Origin: Lepidostoma basale
Taxonomy: Eukaryota > Arthropoda > Insecta > Trichoptera > Lepidostomatidae
Reading direction: 5' to 3'
Assembly (NCBI GenBank): GCA_022606425.2
Contig: JAHDVF020000500.1
Span: 62,001-126,000 of the forward strand
DNA: 64,000 nt
Under the pieces are notes generated by a model, which saw only the letters and a program-made list of their open reading frames with translations, did no database searches and was not told where the DNA came from. This document shows positions 1-10,580 of this stretch, in pieces; positions within the stretch are counted from its first letter, which is position 1, and each line of letters opens with the position of its first letter. Both the position numbers and the translations under genes were made by a program.

Positions 1-650
1 TGAATCTAACTGGTATTATATTTGATAACTGTCCATCAAGTCGGGCGGTATCTCGATGTTACATTGTTAAGAATTATTTGAAAATTCATAATTCGAATTA
101 GTAAATTCTTCGGCCGGTCCAGCGGGCTCTAGGGAGGGGTAGAATCTGATTCGAAACATTCGGTGCGTGACACTTGTCGCGACAAAGGCAATGAAATATC
201 GTTTCAGACGTCCTCGAACGTCAGTCTTTCCCAGAGACAATTTAAATTATCCCAGCTTCTCAACTCTGGCTGCCAGGCGTGCATTCCTCGATATTTTGAT
301 TTAAATTATTTCAAACCCGTCCGAAAATATATTTGATTGATTGCAATATGTACGTACGCGAATCAAAGTGCAGTTTAAATATTTACAATTGTTTATTTGA
401 TTTTGTATTGTATTACGCAACCTTTGAAGGAACCATCTATGAAATAACGTAAAATTTAAATTAACAACTTGCAGATGTTCTTGGTTGAAGATTTACATTC
501 GTTTTTTTATTAATTTATTCATATACTTGAAATAGTACAAATGTTCTAATAAAAACGTTTCAACAAATAAAAATAATAATCTACAAAAATATTAATATAA
601 GTTAGTTGTAATTATAAATATGATGTATTATTAAAGTAAGTTATTTAGAG
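1..650. other. AT-rich non-coding DNA
   Basis: No gene or repeat is recognised. The part at about 115-300 is less AT-rich than its surroundings and could be single-copy DNA, but nothing in it can be named. Confidence 0.5.
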
Positions 651-654
651 TTTT

Positions 655-1135
655 GACAGCTGTTAAAATTAATTTACGTGATTTTTTCAAACCTTTATGT
701 ACATTTGTTCCAATGTCAATTTGAATAATTTCTTTGATAACGTTTTGAAGTTCTTGCTGGAGTTTGACAGTTTTAAGTGCCAAATTACAATTAATTAAAA
801 GAACGGTGGATATGATGAATGATAAATTAAATTAAATTAAACACAAAAGTCCGGATCGTCCAGCTATCGTCAAATGTGCACCATCGAAAAGAACTCAATT
901 ATGTATTATGTTATTATTGTTTTTATATATCATTGTATTTATTTTAGATTTGTTTTGTGAACTACCGTGCTAACCGGGGCGATGAGGTTCGCAACCCATC
1001 ACCCCGCGTCTCCCGCGGGGGCGAAAAGAGAAGGATGGAATACCGCATCGGTAAAAGTGAGGCAGTCCATTATTTCTGCCTACCCCTTCGAAGAGATGAC
1101 GTGATGATTTATAAGTTAGTTATTTAGTTTGTTTT
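655..1135 (+). mobile_element. Non-autonomous element with a LINE A-type 3' end
   Basis: The last 80 bases (about 1050-1130) match the LINE A tail, including the sequence around CCATTATTTCTGCCTACC and a degenerate GTTA run. The upstream body is different: it carries CCGGATCGTCCAG, GCACCATC and GGTTCGCAACCCATCAC. The same body and tail recur in reverse orientation at 2490-2975, and a shorter copy lies at 8836-8960. A repeated body joined to the 3' end of an autonomous LINE is the usual design of an element that borrows that LINE's machinery. No open frame is kept. It could instead be a diverged LINE subfamily whose 3' untranslated region differs. Confidence 0.6.
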
Positions 1136-1138
1136 GTA

Positions 1139-1190
1139 ATCCTGACGGGAGCGAAACCGGTTGGTTTGATAAAACAAAAATAAACTTACT
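1139..1190 (+). ncRNA. Degenerate hammerhead-like motif, stem II deleted
   Basis: The order CTGACG, GGAGC, GAAAC, CGGTT, GGTT matches the motif at 38115-38154, but about ten bases of the 5' arm and loop of stem II are missing. The flanks AATC (1139-1142) and GGTT (1163-1166) can still pair as stem I and differ from the CACC and GGTG pair in the other copy. The loss of stem II makes activity unlikely. An A-rich stretch with ATAAAC follows. Confidence 0.5.
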
Positions 1191-1201
1191 TATTTCCATT
1201 G

Positions 1202-1480
1202 GCCATACAACTCTTGAAGTGTTTTAGCTTTCCTTGATGATTTTCCTTCAAACTCCTCAATCCTGCCCCTTTTGCTTCCAGCAGTCTGATTCGCTCAACC
1301 TAGCCAGATCAGCCAGAACATTATCCACTAAACGCTGTCTAGGCCTTCCTAGAGGTCTTACTCCGGTTGGTCTTGACGCGTACGAGGTATTAATTTTCTG
1401 GTCTATATTCGTACCCAATCCATGCTAGGCGATCGGTTCTCAAGGTGCTCGTTATAAGGGGCTGCTGATCTACGGATCTC
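1202..1480 (-). pseudogene. LINE-type C-terminal fragment (family G)
   Basis: Read on the minus strand, this encodes a decayed version of a tail also seen on the plus strand at 16185-16430, including LGRPRQR-like, NVLADLARL and LQELYGQ motifs. The GRP, then basic, then W/M, then D arrangement is typical of the C-terminus of insect RTE-like reverse transcriptases. Frameshifts and stops break it. I cannot name the family. Confidence 0.55.
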
Positions 1481-2195
1481 TTGGTTGCAAAAACAAACAA
1501 AAAAGAGGTGAAAAAATAAGTCGAAACGTGTTTTAAATTATTTATATTTTATATAAACCTATCATCATAAATTTAAGGTCAGAGGAAACACTTTACGTTT
1601 TTCAGGTCAGCATTAAAATCAATTTGGCTTAGTAGGAGTATGAATTAATACACCATACTGTTATTCAAATAAGCAAATTTGTCGTCCATACATCATTGTG
1701 TTATTATAATAGGCCAAATTTATTCCTCTCGGCAGCCTAGAAAATCATTACAGAACATACTTCCAAACATCTGCCGCAAGGAAATACAAAGTGTCTCTGT
1801 AATGAAATTCTGGTAGCACGTTTTTTAATTATTCGCACAGGTACTCGCGATGTTACATTTTATAATTTTTCGCTGAAACATAATATTTACGATCTATAAA
1901 TCGCATTTTATCGCCATCTTAAGATTGCGGAAAACACGCCAGCAGTCTCTGTCTAATGATATTTTCAGATTTTTAATGACGCGATGCAAACATTTATTTT
2001 GTGTAAAAAATATACACTTTATCTTTAGTTCCCACTATCAATTACTGTTTAGAAAAATAACCTAATAAAACACGTTGCTGAAATTAGTGTCGTTTTTATG
2101 GCATTCCAATTTTAAGCGTTTACAAGGTAGTCTAGTCTGCCGGGTTATTTTTCCGTGACGCACTTTCCACGTGTCCCGAGCGAGAATATTAACGG
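1481..2195. other. AT-rich non-coding DNA
   Basis: No gene or known repeat is seen. A slightly GC-richer patch at about 2125-2195 contains CACGTG (2168-2173), too little to call a regulatory site. Confidence 0.5.
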
Positions 2196-2198
2196 ATA

Positions 2199-2440
2199 AT
2201 AATAATGAAAACGTCTGTTTTCTAGATTTCTTATTATATTTTATGCGAATGACATGTTTCGCCTTTCTAGTGTATTATTAAATGTCTATAATAACTAAGA
2301 CATAATAACGCCTAAGAAAAGCGCAACTTACCATTCATGTAAAATAAAATAAAACTTGTAGAAAACAGATGTTTTCATTCGTATTAATTATTTAATTAGG
2401 AGATTAACATCATTATTCAATAATCAACAAATAAGATAAT
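2199..2440. mobile_element. Foldback element of family B
   Basis: Two inverted arms are visible. The left arm (2205-2290) runs from GAAAACGTCTGTTTTCTAGA to a GACATGTTTCGCC block, and the right arm (about 2300-2375) repeats these reversed, ending in GATGTTTTCATTCGTATTAA. Family B recurs many times in this window. Its core, read outward, is a hammerhead-like block TTGATAAT, GCC, GGC, GAAACATGTC. Both arms have decayed here. Confidence 0.6.
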
Positions 2441-2489
2441 ATTAAACCCATATAATATTAACCCAATTTCATGGTGTAGCAGATTTGCT

Positions 2490-2975
2490 ACAAAACCTAA
2501 CTAACTAACCATCACGCCGTTTCCCCGAAAGGGTAGACAGAAAGAATGGACTGCAACACTTTAATCGATGCTGCACTCCATTCTTCTCTTTTCGCCAACG
2601 CGAGAGACGCGGTGTGATGGGTTGCGAGCCTCATCGCCACCAATAGGCATCTCTCGCGCACACTTCAATCATTCAACGTCTACATAATAAATCTAAAACA
2701 AATTATACAAAATACAATGATATAAAATAAAATAACACATAAAAATAATTTAACACATAATGTTCTTTTAGATGGTGCACTTGTCGTCGGCTGGACGATC
2801 CGGATATTTGTGTTTATTTAATTTTTTATTCCACTGTTTTCATTTTAATTAGGCACTTAAAACAAACCAACACCAGCAAAAACTTGAAAATTTGATTGAA
2901 GAATTTATTCAAATTGTCTTTGGAACAAATGAAAAATTTATTTTTACACCTGTCAAAATTATTTTTATAAACGAA
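2490..2975 (-). mobile_element. Second copy of the LINE A-tailed non-autonomous element
   Basis: On the minus strand this matches 655-1135 along most of its length: first a stretch containing CATTTGTTCCAA, then ATCCGGATCGTCCAG, GCACCATCT, GGCTCGCAACCCATCAC, and finally the LINE A 3' end with a GTTAGTTAG tail at 2490-2510. The two copies lie tail to tail about 1.4 kb apart. Comparing them shows that the element is at least 470 bp and has no open frame. Confidence 0.6.
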
Positions 2976-3500
2976 AAAACTTGTATTATTTTAACATCAG
3001 AAGAGTGAAAACGTATTTCGTGTCACAAATAACTATCACAAAGTGCGGCAACAATCAAATTGACCAAAACAATTCACTTATACAAGAAATATCTCCAAAT
3101 TGACAGGAGCACCACATGAATCAAACCATTTTTTTTAAATCAGAACCAGTATCTACAAAACCTACTTATTTTTATACGGAGTATTTTAATTTTATAAATA
3201 TTTTTGTTGTACACTAAACTATATATTTCCATCTAACTATTAAGACACACAAGCCATCGCTCGTTGCTCCAGTTTGCAATAAAAATCAAATTTACTTATA
3301 TGTTACATTTGCTTGACGGTTGATATGTTTAATTTAAAATTTACACGATTTGAGTTTTAAAAAAAACATTCTTTACAAATATAATAAATATAAAATAGGT
3401 ACGTTTTGTATTATGGCCAATCATTTTTTGTATTTAATAATAAAATATTAACATAATGAATATGAAATAAAATAAAATAAAATTATGTGTATTTAGTTAA
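2976..3500. other. AT-rich non-coding DNA
   Basis: No gene or repeat is recognised; short A and T runs only. Confidence 0.5.
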
Positions 3501-3521
3501 AATCCACTAATGTTTATATGT

Positions 3522-3557
3522 CTTCGACCGGTTTCGTCAGCTCGCTGCCGTCTTCTG
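3522..3557 (-). ncRNA. Hammerhead-like motif, family D
   Basis: On the minus strand the order is CAGAAGA (3557-3551), one extra base, GGCAG, loop CGAG, CUGAC, GAAAC, CGGUC. It differs from the hammerhead consensus CUGANGA at the second base, and stem II has one mismatch. A second copy lies at 18420-18455, and both are followed by the same GAAGACA and a GGATTTTAA-containing stretch, so this is a mobile family. Confidence 0.5.
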
Positions 3558-3639
3558 GTATTTTAAAATATTATTAAATTTAGCTTTCTAGTAAATTTGC
3601 TACAAACGTTATTTTATCAATAGATAACAAAAATACTTT

Positions 3640-3860
3640 TCTTCTTCTGGTTTATTTAGGACAGTATCGTGTTATTTTTCGGAGCTTGTTCCTGGCATGT
3701 AGATGTCTAATAATCTCGTCATCTTTAGGGCGATCTTCCTGGAGGTCGATTGCTTGTTGGTACTTAATTTGCCACTATGCTTATAACACTTTCGAACACC
3801 CTCTCTACTGTTTTTATTAAAATTTAACATATCATGGAATGAAGTATTAAAAGCATTAGG
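3640..3860 (-). pseudogene. LINE-type fragment, GAAGA tail on the minus strand
   Basis: The plus strand shows TTCTTCTGG, then blocks matching 47100-47160 (TCTTCCTGGAGGTCGA, GTTGGTNCTT, ATTTGCCACT). On the minus strand this is the 3' end of an RTE-like element. It is too decayed to give a protein. Confidence 0.45.
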
Positions 3861-4300
3861 TATGTTGACTGATTAGATGCTGCGGGAACCTCTTAATCTG
3901 TGTTAGCAGTTTCGTATTACTTTGGAGATCTGATGTTTTCTTTTCTCGTGACAAATGAGCACTCCCCTTTGAAACTTAATCAGGCGGGCCGCGTTCTGAA
4001 AAATCAAAAGATGTTTTCTAATAATGTGAAATTTCAATTATGTGTTTCCCCGTGAATCATGTTTTCTGTTTTTCTCGTATACACGCCGCGAAGGCCGGAA
4101 ATTAAGATACGAGTATATATACGCATCCAAACAGAACGTATTTATATACAAACTTTTACGCAACAAAACCAAAGAGCATTTTATAACCTCAATTGAATAT
4201 TTGACCATTTGTATTATAACAATAATAGTGTTTCTCACCGTCTACTATACTTATTCGCAACTTTCTCTTTCCAGAACAGGAGTGTCGGACATCATCGGTT

Positions 4301-4440
4301 CCCATAAAATATAATAAAACTTCTAGAAAACTGACGTTTTCATTCGTATTAAATATTTAATATAGAGTTTTACATCATTGTTCAATAAACAATACGTAAG
4401 ATTTTCATTATTTATAATGAACTTCTACCAAGAAATTTTA
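4301..4440 (+). mobile_element. Family B arm with Penelope-like 3' end
   Basis: The sequence runs CCCATAAAATATAATAAAAC, a CTAGAAAACTGACGTTTTCATTCG block, TTTTACATCATTGTTCAATAA, and ATGAACTTCTACCAAGAAAT. The last block resembles the 3' end of the Penelope-like copies at 57612-57655 and 61965-62008 (ATGAACTTCCATCAAGAGAT). This links the family B foldbacks to Penelope-type retroelements. Confidence 0.55.
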
Positions 4441-4563
4441 AATAATAACATTAATATTTTTATTTTGTTTTAAGAAAATATTCTTTTAACATTGACATTT
4501 TATTCAAAATGCGTAGGCGAAAAATGTGCCGCGTAGCGATAATAAATTTTAGAAGAAAGTTTG

Positions 4564-4690
4564 CTTAACGGTCTAAGCTCCTTTCACTCTGTTACCAGCA
4601 CCAACCCCTATCTTTCGACGTCACTGTCCGCTCGGCCATTCGCTGTGAACACGTTACCTAAATATAAAATACAAACATAATCATTTCTAT
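4564..4690 (-). pseudogene. LINE A internal fragment
   Basis: The minus strand encodes LYLGNVFTANGRADSDVERR followed by IGAGNRV. This matches the FVYLGSMFTRDGRVERDIERR segment of the LINE A copy at 48850-49585, from the part of the protein between the reverse transcriptase and the C-terminus. Only about 40 codons remain. Confidence 0.6.
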
Positions 4691-5040
4691 ATAAAGCTGT
4701 TGTGTGTCTGCAGTGCAACCCGCACAGGTCTTGGGTAATTATATCCCACCCGCCACCGGCACAGTATGCGGTCATGTCGTGCATTAATAAGATTGATGCC
4801 TGCATTACTCTCCCAGATATTCACTCCCCGACCGCCAACTCCCGGTTGCTTAACACGGAGCCATGAACGCTCTGTGACCTACACACATCGTCGATTGATC
4901 TATTATACAAATCAGACCGCCAGAACAAATACCCGACATATCTTAAAGATTTTTTTTCCTATCGTCTACATATGTGGCACATACTTGGACTATTTGTTTC
5001 GTCTTCATCTTCATCGCCTTTACTGGTGATCCGTTATCAT
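4691..5040. other. Non-coding DNA
   Basis: No gene or repeat is recognised. Short open frames on both strands look like chance. Confidence 0.45.
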
Positions 5041-5044
5041 CCAG

Positions 5045-5279
5045 GATATTAAATTTGGTTCTGTGATGAAGGCGTATAGCTTCCATGACAGATTAGCAAT
5101 GTAAGTGTGCTGACAATTACTGACTGACTTGGAAAAGTATGAAAAGTGTCCTCATCACGGTATGGAAAGAAGTACGAGCTACTGCACCCAATCATAAAGA
5201 GAAAAATAGAGGGTCGTTGAGTTGTGAGGGGAGAAGACAGACTTCCTGGCTCCGGAACATACGTGATTGGACGGGAATT

Positions 5280-5285
<6 letters not shown>
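5045..5285 (+). pseudogene. LINE K C-terminal fragment
   Basis: Plus-strand frames show GRRQTSWLRNIRDWTGI, close to the GRRQMSWLRNVREWTGI segment at 50440-50500. Stops interrupt the region upstream. The fragment runs directly into a GA microsatellite. Confidence 0.6.
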
Positions 5286-5573
<288 letters not shown>

Positions 5574-5779
5574 ATTATGAAATTTTATAAAAATCTGCAG
5601 TGTATGTAAAAAAATGCGATTTAAGAATGTACCTCCACGTGACTTCAAAACCAGCAGATGTATTGTACATTATTTATAAACTATGGACGTATATAATCCA
5701 AGGGTACGCATTTGTGTAAGTCCCACGCTGGTGTCTACAATACAGAGGCATCATTTATTTTTATCACTTAGACTACCTG

Positions 5780-5930
5780 CTTTATCATTCGAATCGGCGG
5801 AAAGCTCCCGCGAGTATTTGTCTTGGCCGCGGGAAACCGCGAGCTCGCCAACAACGGCGCGGCGGGAATTTCAGCCCGTGACGTCACGTGTGCCGTCAGG
5901 GACACGTCACAATCCGACCTAGGACTGCCA
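5780..5930. promoter_or_regulatory. GC-rich island with CRE and E-box
   Basis: A GC-rich patch in AT-rich DNA holds a perfect TGACGTCA (5879-5886) that overlaps a CACGTG E-box (5885-5890), plus repeated CCGCG blocks. No TATA box or open frame goes with it. It may be an enhancer or distal promoter; function is inferred from motif content only. Confidence 0.35.
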
Positions 5931-6085
5931 ACACCATCTATCGCCTAAATCTGCCATTACTCGTTTGTGAAACACCTTTGAACTTTAAAAATTAGTCTCA
6001 AAGAGAAATGCAATCCAAATTTTACATATCTTATTGATTTAAGTGATTAGTGGACGTCACTTCTTGACGTTTTCGTGATCACTCC

Positions 6086-6432
6086 TTTCTTTCTTCTTTA
6101 ACAGCCGTTGTCGTCCACTGCTGGACATAGGCCTCCCCCGTACTTCTCCATGCATGACATGTCATACGGGGGGTGGTTGGCATTACAACGCCACGCTTGC
6201 CAGACGGGTTGGCGAGGTGTCCTTCCACGTTAGCCTATGCATCAATATTATCCACCGAGGTTATTCACACTCGATCTCTAGCATTTCGCATAGTTTCCAG
6301 GGGAGACCAAAGTCGAGGAGGTGTGGATAGGTACTTGGGATCAGATCAATCCTCAAGCGTAGTATGGCCATCACCACGGTGATGGCCATGCACCGCTCGA
6401 AGAGTCAATAGGATCCCCCTTACTCCCCCCAC
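6086..6432 (-). mobile_element. 5'-truncated LINE-type insertion with a 13-bp TSD
   Basis: The duplication TCGTGATCACTCC is perfect at 6073-6085 and 6433-6445. On the minus strand the element ends in an AAAGAAGAAAGAAA-type tail. Just before it are codons for MHGEVRGRPMSSSGRQ in one frame; an alternative frame reads PAVDDNGC. The last bases before the tail resemble the 3' ends of LINE R copies. The upstream 270 bases are not recognised. Confidence 0.7.
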
Positions 6433-6445
6433 TCGTGATCACTCC

Positions 6446-7440
6446 ACTACCCTAAATATGAAGTCTGCAACGATCTCCGAAACATCGGTAGAAGAGGATA
6501 CATTTTTCTCTTCTCTCGTAGCATATTCATTACTGGATGTTAGCGACCACGAGATACCGGTAGACAAAAATATATCTTTTTAATTTTGCATTTCAAAATA
6601 TTGCAAATGAAAATTCCAAAATGAATTTCATAAATACACATTCCAAACCAAATATAAATAGTCACAATGACGTAATCGAGGGCTCCATTTTTGTGAATGT
6701 TTTGAACGACTTACACCTGTGACTTTTCTTACTAATTAAATCCGTGTTCATTCATTTAAAAAAAATATATCCTAATAAGACTATTTTATACATGAATAAT
6801 TCTAGCAACTTCAAAATGTGCTACATGCTGCCTGGGTTCTTCTATTCCATAGATAAAAAGTTTTTTTTTTTACTTTACAAAAATCTCCATCTTACTATTT
6901 TATCATCCGGTTATTTCACTGTATTAATATTTTAATATCTCTTTCTAAATTCCTTCTAAGCTAAAAGTTATAAAGAAAATGATAAACAACATATTTTAAA
7001 TAATAAATTAATATTCTTTGGATTTTCTTTTGTTGTACTGCATTTACTATAAATATAAATTATTGAAGGTTGCGGTTTTAATTTGGTATACTCCAATATA
7101 TAATTAATGTATAATACAATTTGATTTTTGATTTTAAATTATTTTTATGTTTAAAAATATATAAATAATATTGACAATTTTGTTTCTCCTCGCAGGGGTA
7201 TTCTCAACTTATGTATAATTAGTATAATCGCGAAAAATATAATACTTTGATATATTATATATATACCCAGTTTAACTTATAGAAAATCACTTTATAGCTT
7301 ATTTTTTAAAGAAAACGATGGTTTAAAAAAATATCACGTTAGTACTCGTAGTAGGTATTCCATGGTAACGATATAATATTTTACAAATTTCTCATACTAT
7401 TTTTAAATATCTCATAAGCGAGAAAAACTCCCAAAAGTTT
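6446..7440. other. AT-rich non-coding DNA
   Basis: No gene or repeat is recognised in this 1-kb stretch. It contains a TATATA-rich patch near 7250-7265. Confidence 0.5.
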
Positions 7441-7449
7441 AAATACTTC

Positions 7450-7682
7450 ATAACATCATATCGTTCAGTGGAGTAGATCCAGAAGAAGATACTGGAGGGA
7501 CCATGTAGCCCGAATGGATGGAGACAGACTTGCATATACAGCCCCTTATGAAATCCCCTCCGGGACCACCCACCTGGAAGACCGCCTAAGAGATGGAGGG
7601 ACAGCTGAACCTCATCATCCGACGAGACATGATTTCTGTGTCACAGATCGTCAGATCTATTAAAAGAAGAAGAAGAAGAAAT
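7450..7682 (+). pseudogene. LINE E 3' end with GAA tail
   Basis: The coding tail matches WSRSRRRYWRDHVARMDGDR of the longer copy at 30538-31016, followed by a GRPPKRWRDS-like segment and a 3' end TCACAGATCGTCAGATC. The tail is AAAAGAAGAAGAAGAAGAA (7662-7680). A third copy lies at 26935-27150. Frameshifts break the frame. Confidence 0.7.
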
Positions 7683-7711
7683 TAAATTAAAATGTTGAAA
7701 TAATGGTGTTC

Positions 7712-8232
7712 TTCTACCGACCCTTATGTATGGAAGCGAAGCATGGAACTGGCAAAAGAAGGATGAAAGTAGAATAAATGCAGTAGAAATGACATCTCTT
7801 AGACGAATGTGTGGATACTATGTGTATGATAGAGTGCCGAATGAAAATATAAGAAGTGAATGCGGTGCGAATGATGGTGTTATGAACAAAATAATAAAAG
7901 GATCATTAAGATGGTTTGGACATTTGGAAAGAATAAATGAAGAAAGAATGGTAAAAAAAATACACGTAAACGATGTAAATGGAACCAAAAATAGAGGAAG
8001 ACCGAGGAAAACGTGGCACGATTAAATTAATCAAATATTGAATGTCGGCCATGTGAGGAGTCTGAGAAATCGACGCGCGTGCATGACTCGATGTATGAAT
8101 GTTGAGGAAGTGAGAGAAATATGTCAGAAAAGAAAAAAGTGGAAATCCATTCTTTCTGCCTACCCATTCGGGGATGTGTGGGGATGCGGGATTCGGGGAC
8201 GGCGTGACGGTTAGGTAGTTAGTTAGTTAGTT
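7712..8232 (+). pseudogene. LINE A C-terminal region with GTTAG tail
   Basis: This encodes YGSEAWNWQKKDESRINAVE, a LRRMCG block, GSLRWFGHLERINEERM and NRGRPRKTWHD. These are the conserved C-terminal parts of RTE-like endonuclease/reverse-transcriptase proteins. The frame stops at 8023 because the Gln codon CAA of the family motif WHDQIN has become TAA. The 3' untranslated part then runs to GTTAGGTAGTTAGTTAGTTA at 8212-8232. It is 5'-truncated, so it lacks the endonuclease and the catalytic RT motifs. Confidence 0.8.
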
Positions 8233-8755
8233 ATGTTGAAATATTTCATCGCGGTTTTAAGCTTATACATTTTACGTTTGATGTATTTCTAAATCATGGT
8301 TCGTTATTCGATAATTTATGATTCCGAAAAGAAGTTTCGATAAAGTTGTTCAAGTGTGAACACCCGGAGGTCAAGGCCGGTTCGATAATAATTCTTTCTA
8401 TAACACCAACCTTTTCAATTCGCTCAGACATAAAGTTCCGCAATGTGGATTCGATGGCAGATTATCAAAACGATCGCGGTTTTATTCAAAGCTGCCAACG
8501 TTTTTAGTAACCCACGCCACGTGCCTAGAGAATAATTTACCCCTCCCAGAAATAATACTGTTTAAATCATTACCAGCTCAATCGATGAACAGTTTCACGA
8601 GAAACTTTCATGCGTCGGGGAATATTTAATTTTCCCTTTGCGTCATCAGTAATGGCGAACAAAAATCTGAAGCTGGAAAAAAATATACACATGCATACGA
8701 GTATAACTGTATTTTTATGTCTCCAAAATAAAAGACATGGCATGACAAAATTAAT
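8233..8755. other. Non-coding DNA, slightly less AT-rich
   Basis: No repeat is recognised. Composition here (for example about 8355-8640) is more balanced than in the repeats and may be unique genomic DNA, with no motif I can name. Confidence 0.4.
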
Positions 8756-8757
8756 TA

Positions 8758-8960
8758 ATTCTGAAAGCGTGCAAGTGTGAATGTGGAAGAGGAGCGAGAG
8801 TTATGTCAGGATAGAACAATCCATTTCGGTTGTGATTCAACCTTTTTCTAACTAACTAACCATCACGCCGTCTCCCCGAAGGAGTAGGCAAAAAAGAATA
8901 GACTGCCACACTTTAACCGATGCGAAACTCCATCCTTCTCTTTTCGCCCCCGCCGGGTTC
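8758..8960. mobile_element. Decayed LINE A 3' end (+) against the LINE A-tailed non-autonomous element (-)
   Basis: Bases 8758-8830 resemble the plus-strand LINE A tail (GTGCAAGTGTGAATGTGGAAG, then GTCAGGATAGAAC). From 8852 the minus-strand 3' end of the non-autonomous element begins with CTAACTAACCATCACGCCGT and runs to CTTTTCGCCCCCGC near 8950, where it is truncated. The two lie 3' end to 3' end. Confidence 0.5.
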
Positions 8961-9403
8961 AATTTTATTAATTGAAATGTGAATCCACAACAAAAAGTCA
9001 AGGCGAATATGAAAATCCGTTTTTTTTCGCTTCAAATGTGAAAAAACAGTGTTTTCATTCATAAAAAACAGCATCGTGGATATCCACAGTATAAAAGCCT
9101 TACGTATATCAAAAATTTCAATCTTAAACGTATTGTTTGTATAACAAAAGATCCGCAAACTGAACCTCAAGAGAGAAATGAAAAATAGGTAAAAGTGAAT
9201 GAGAGATTCCTTACGATTGTAAAGATATCTAAGAGAGTGTCAATCATATTTTTTCACCTCAGTAAATTACTTTGTTTACGACAGCTCACGATGAATTACA
9301 CGCGATTTCAGTCAGTGGAGCTTAAAGAGAAGCAAACATTATTCACCTCTTCCATACGTACGGCGCCCAGGTTCATACGTAACGCTTTACGTTTTTCTAT
9401 TTC

Positions 9404-9600
9404 AGAGCACCGTGTCTAACGCGCGCCTACCTCGTCCCAGAATAAAGAAATGGTCGGCTAATGGGATATCGCATTATTCGGGGTTTGCTGATAAAAGCTC
9501 CGATACTGGCTTATCCCGTATTGGCCCAGGGCTAGAGCGGCGAGGGGCCGCCCGGACGACTGAGCCCGGAGAGATTGGCAACCGATACATCTGATATGAA
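9404..9600 (+). other. Candidate exon or conserved element
   Basis: A strong acceptor-like sequence, TTTTTCTATTTCAG, ends at 9403. It precedes 190 bases of balanced composition with a plus-strand open frame of 60 codons starting ATGTCGCCGTGTC-like at 9412 (the ATG reading uses GTG or a near start) and ending at 9594. The residues (for example PRPRIKKWSANGIS and GLERRGAARTTEPG) match nothing I recognise. No donor site is obvious at its end. It might instead be a regulatory element, since GATAA and homeobox-like TAATGG words occur in it. Confidence 0.25.
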
Positions 9601-10055
9601 ATAAAATTGTGCAAGTGCATTTATTGCCTTGGGTACTGATTGGCCTGGCAGGTCCAATTCCCGCGGAGGTTTTCTCAAAGTAATTATAAGCGGCGTACTA
9701 TCGGCGTAACGTTATTTTTTGGCAGCACACTGGCACAATCTCTAATTCCTCCACGACTCTAGGGAACAATGCAGATTTATTTTCGGTTGATTGGCCGCTG
9801 TCTTGTCTCGAGAATATTTATTCCCGATACAAGCATCAAGTATGCTCAAATATAAACGCGATTGTTTAATTGGTTTTACAGATATCTCAGTATCTAAATA
9901 AAACCTATTTTTAAAAAGTTGCGTTTGCATTATATTATAATTTACAATGCAGTTGTACAAAATAAAAACCACAAATATTGTATAATATGTTTAGAGTAAA
10001 ATAATATAACCTCATTCATTACAAGCAAAGTTTAATATTTAAAAGGTGTTAAAAA
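9601..10055. other. Non-coding DNA
   Basis: No gene or repeat is recognised. Confidence 0.45.
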
Positions 10056-10059
10056 ATAA

Positions 10060-10195
10060 CGTATGGTCTTCTAGGGGACAGAACGCTTGGCTCCTGATCC
10101 AGAAGACTTGGGTTCAAGCCTGGACACGACCCGATTCCTTTTTTTTAATGATGAACTAATATCCGCTCATATTATAGATTGGTAAATAAATGTTA
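10060..10195 (+). mobile_element. SINE2 copy with tRNA-like head
   Basis: The head holds TGGTCTTCTAGGGGACAGAA and an internal box B-like GGTTCAAGCC (10111-10120), then GGACACGACCCGATTCC. It then enters an A/T-rich tail containing CCGCTCATATTATAGATTG. Matching copies lie at 45400-45545 (+) and 35430-35520 (-). Box A is weak. Confidence 0.6.
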
Positions 10196-10204
10196 AATAT
10201 ATCA

Positions 10205-10378
10205 AATAAATCGAATATAGAACGTCGGCCATGTGAGAAGTCAGAGAAATCGACGCGCGTGCATGACACGATGTATGAATGTTGAAGAATCGAGAGAAAT
10301 ATGTCAGGAAAGAAAAGTGTGGCAGTCCATTATTTCTGCCTACCCCTTCGGGGAGACGGCGTGATGGTTAGTTAGTTA
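10205..10378 (+). mobile_element. LINE A 3' end
   Basis: This is the last 170 bases of LINE A: CGTCGGCCATGTGAGAAGTC, GACGCGCGTGCATGACACGA, CTGCCTACCCCTTCGGGG, then a GGTTAGTTAGTTA tail. It holds only the last codons of the protein and the 3' untranslated part, so it is severely 5'-truncated. Confidence 0.8.
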
Positions 10379-10444
10379 AATAAATTATATTATAATATCA
10401 TTGAATTAAATCCTTGGTGTGTTAGTCTTGCAAAAAAAACATTA

Positions 10445-10580
10445 TTCTTCTTCTTTTTCCTTGTTGTAGACCTATGTGGTCTGTTCTCCAGAGTGTTGCT
10501 CCTCGACGAGTCCCATGAGGCTGATTATGCAATGCAATATAGGGGTGTCTGGTGGTGTCCATTATTTTAACATGAAAGTA
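10445..10580 (-). mobile_element. LINE F 3' fragment
   Basis: On the minus strand this repeats the 3' end of the copy at 11085-11660: a GAAGAAG-like tail, then CCACATAGGT, GGAGAACAGA and codons similar to LHNQPHGTR. The middle of the element is deleted. Confidence 0.55.

Noticed and set aside
3522..3557. Bacterial-type hairpin terminator
   Set aside because: The stem and loop fit the repeated ribozyme-like plan, and the host is eukaryotic.
9195..9419. 74-codon frame upstream of the candidate exon
   Set aside because: It ends inside the acceptor-like site and shows no recognisable motif. Chance is likely.
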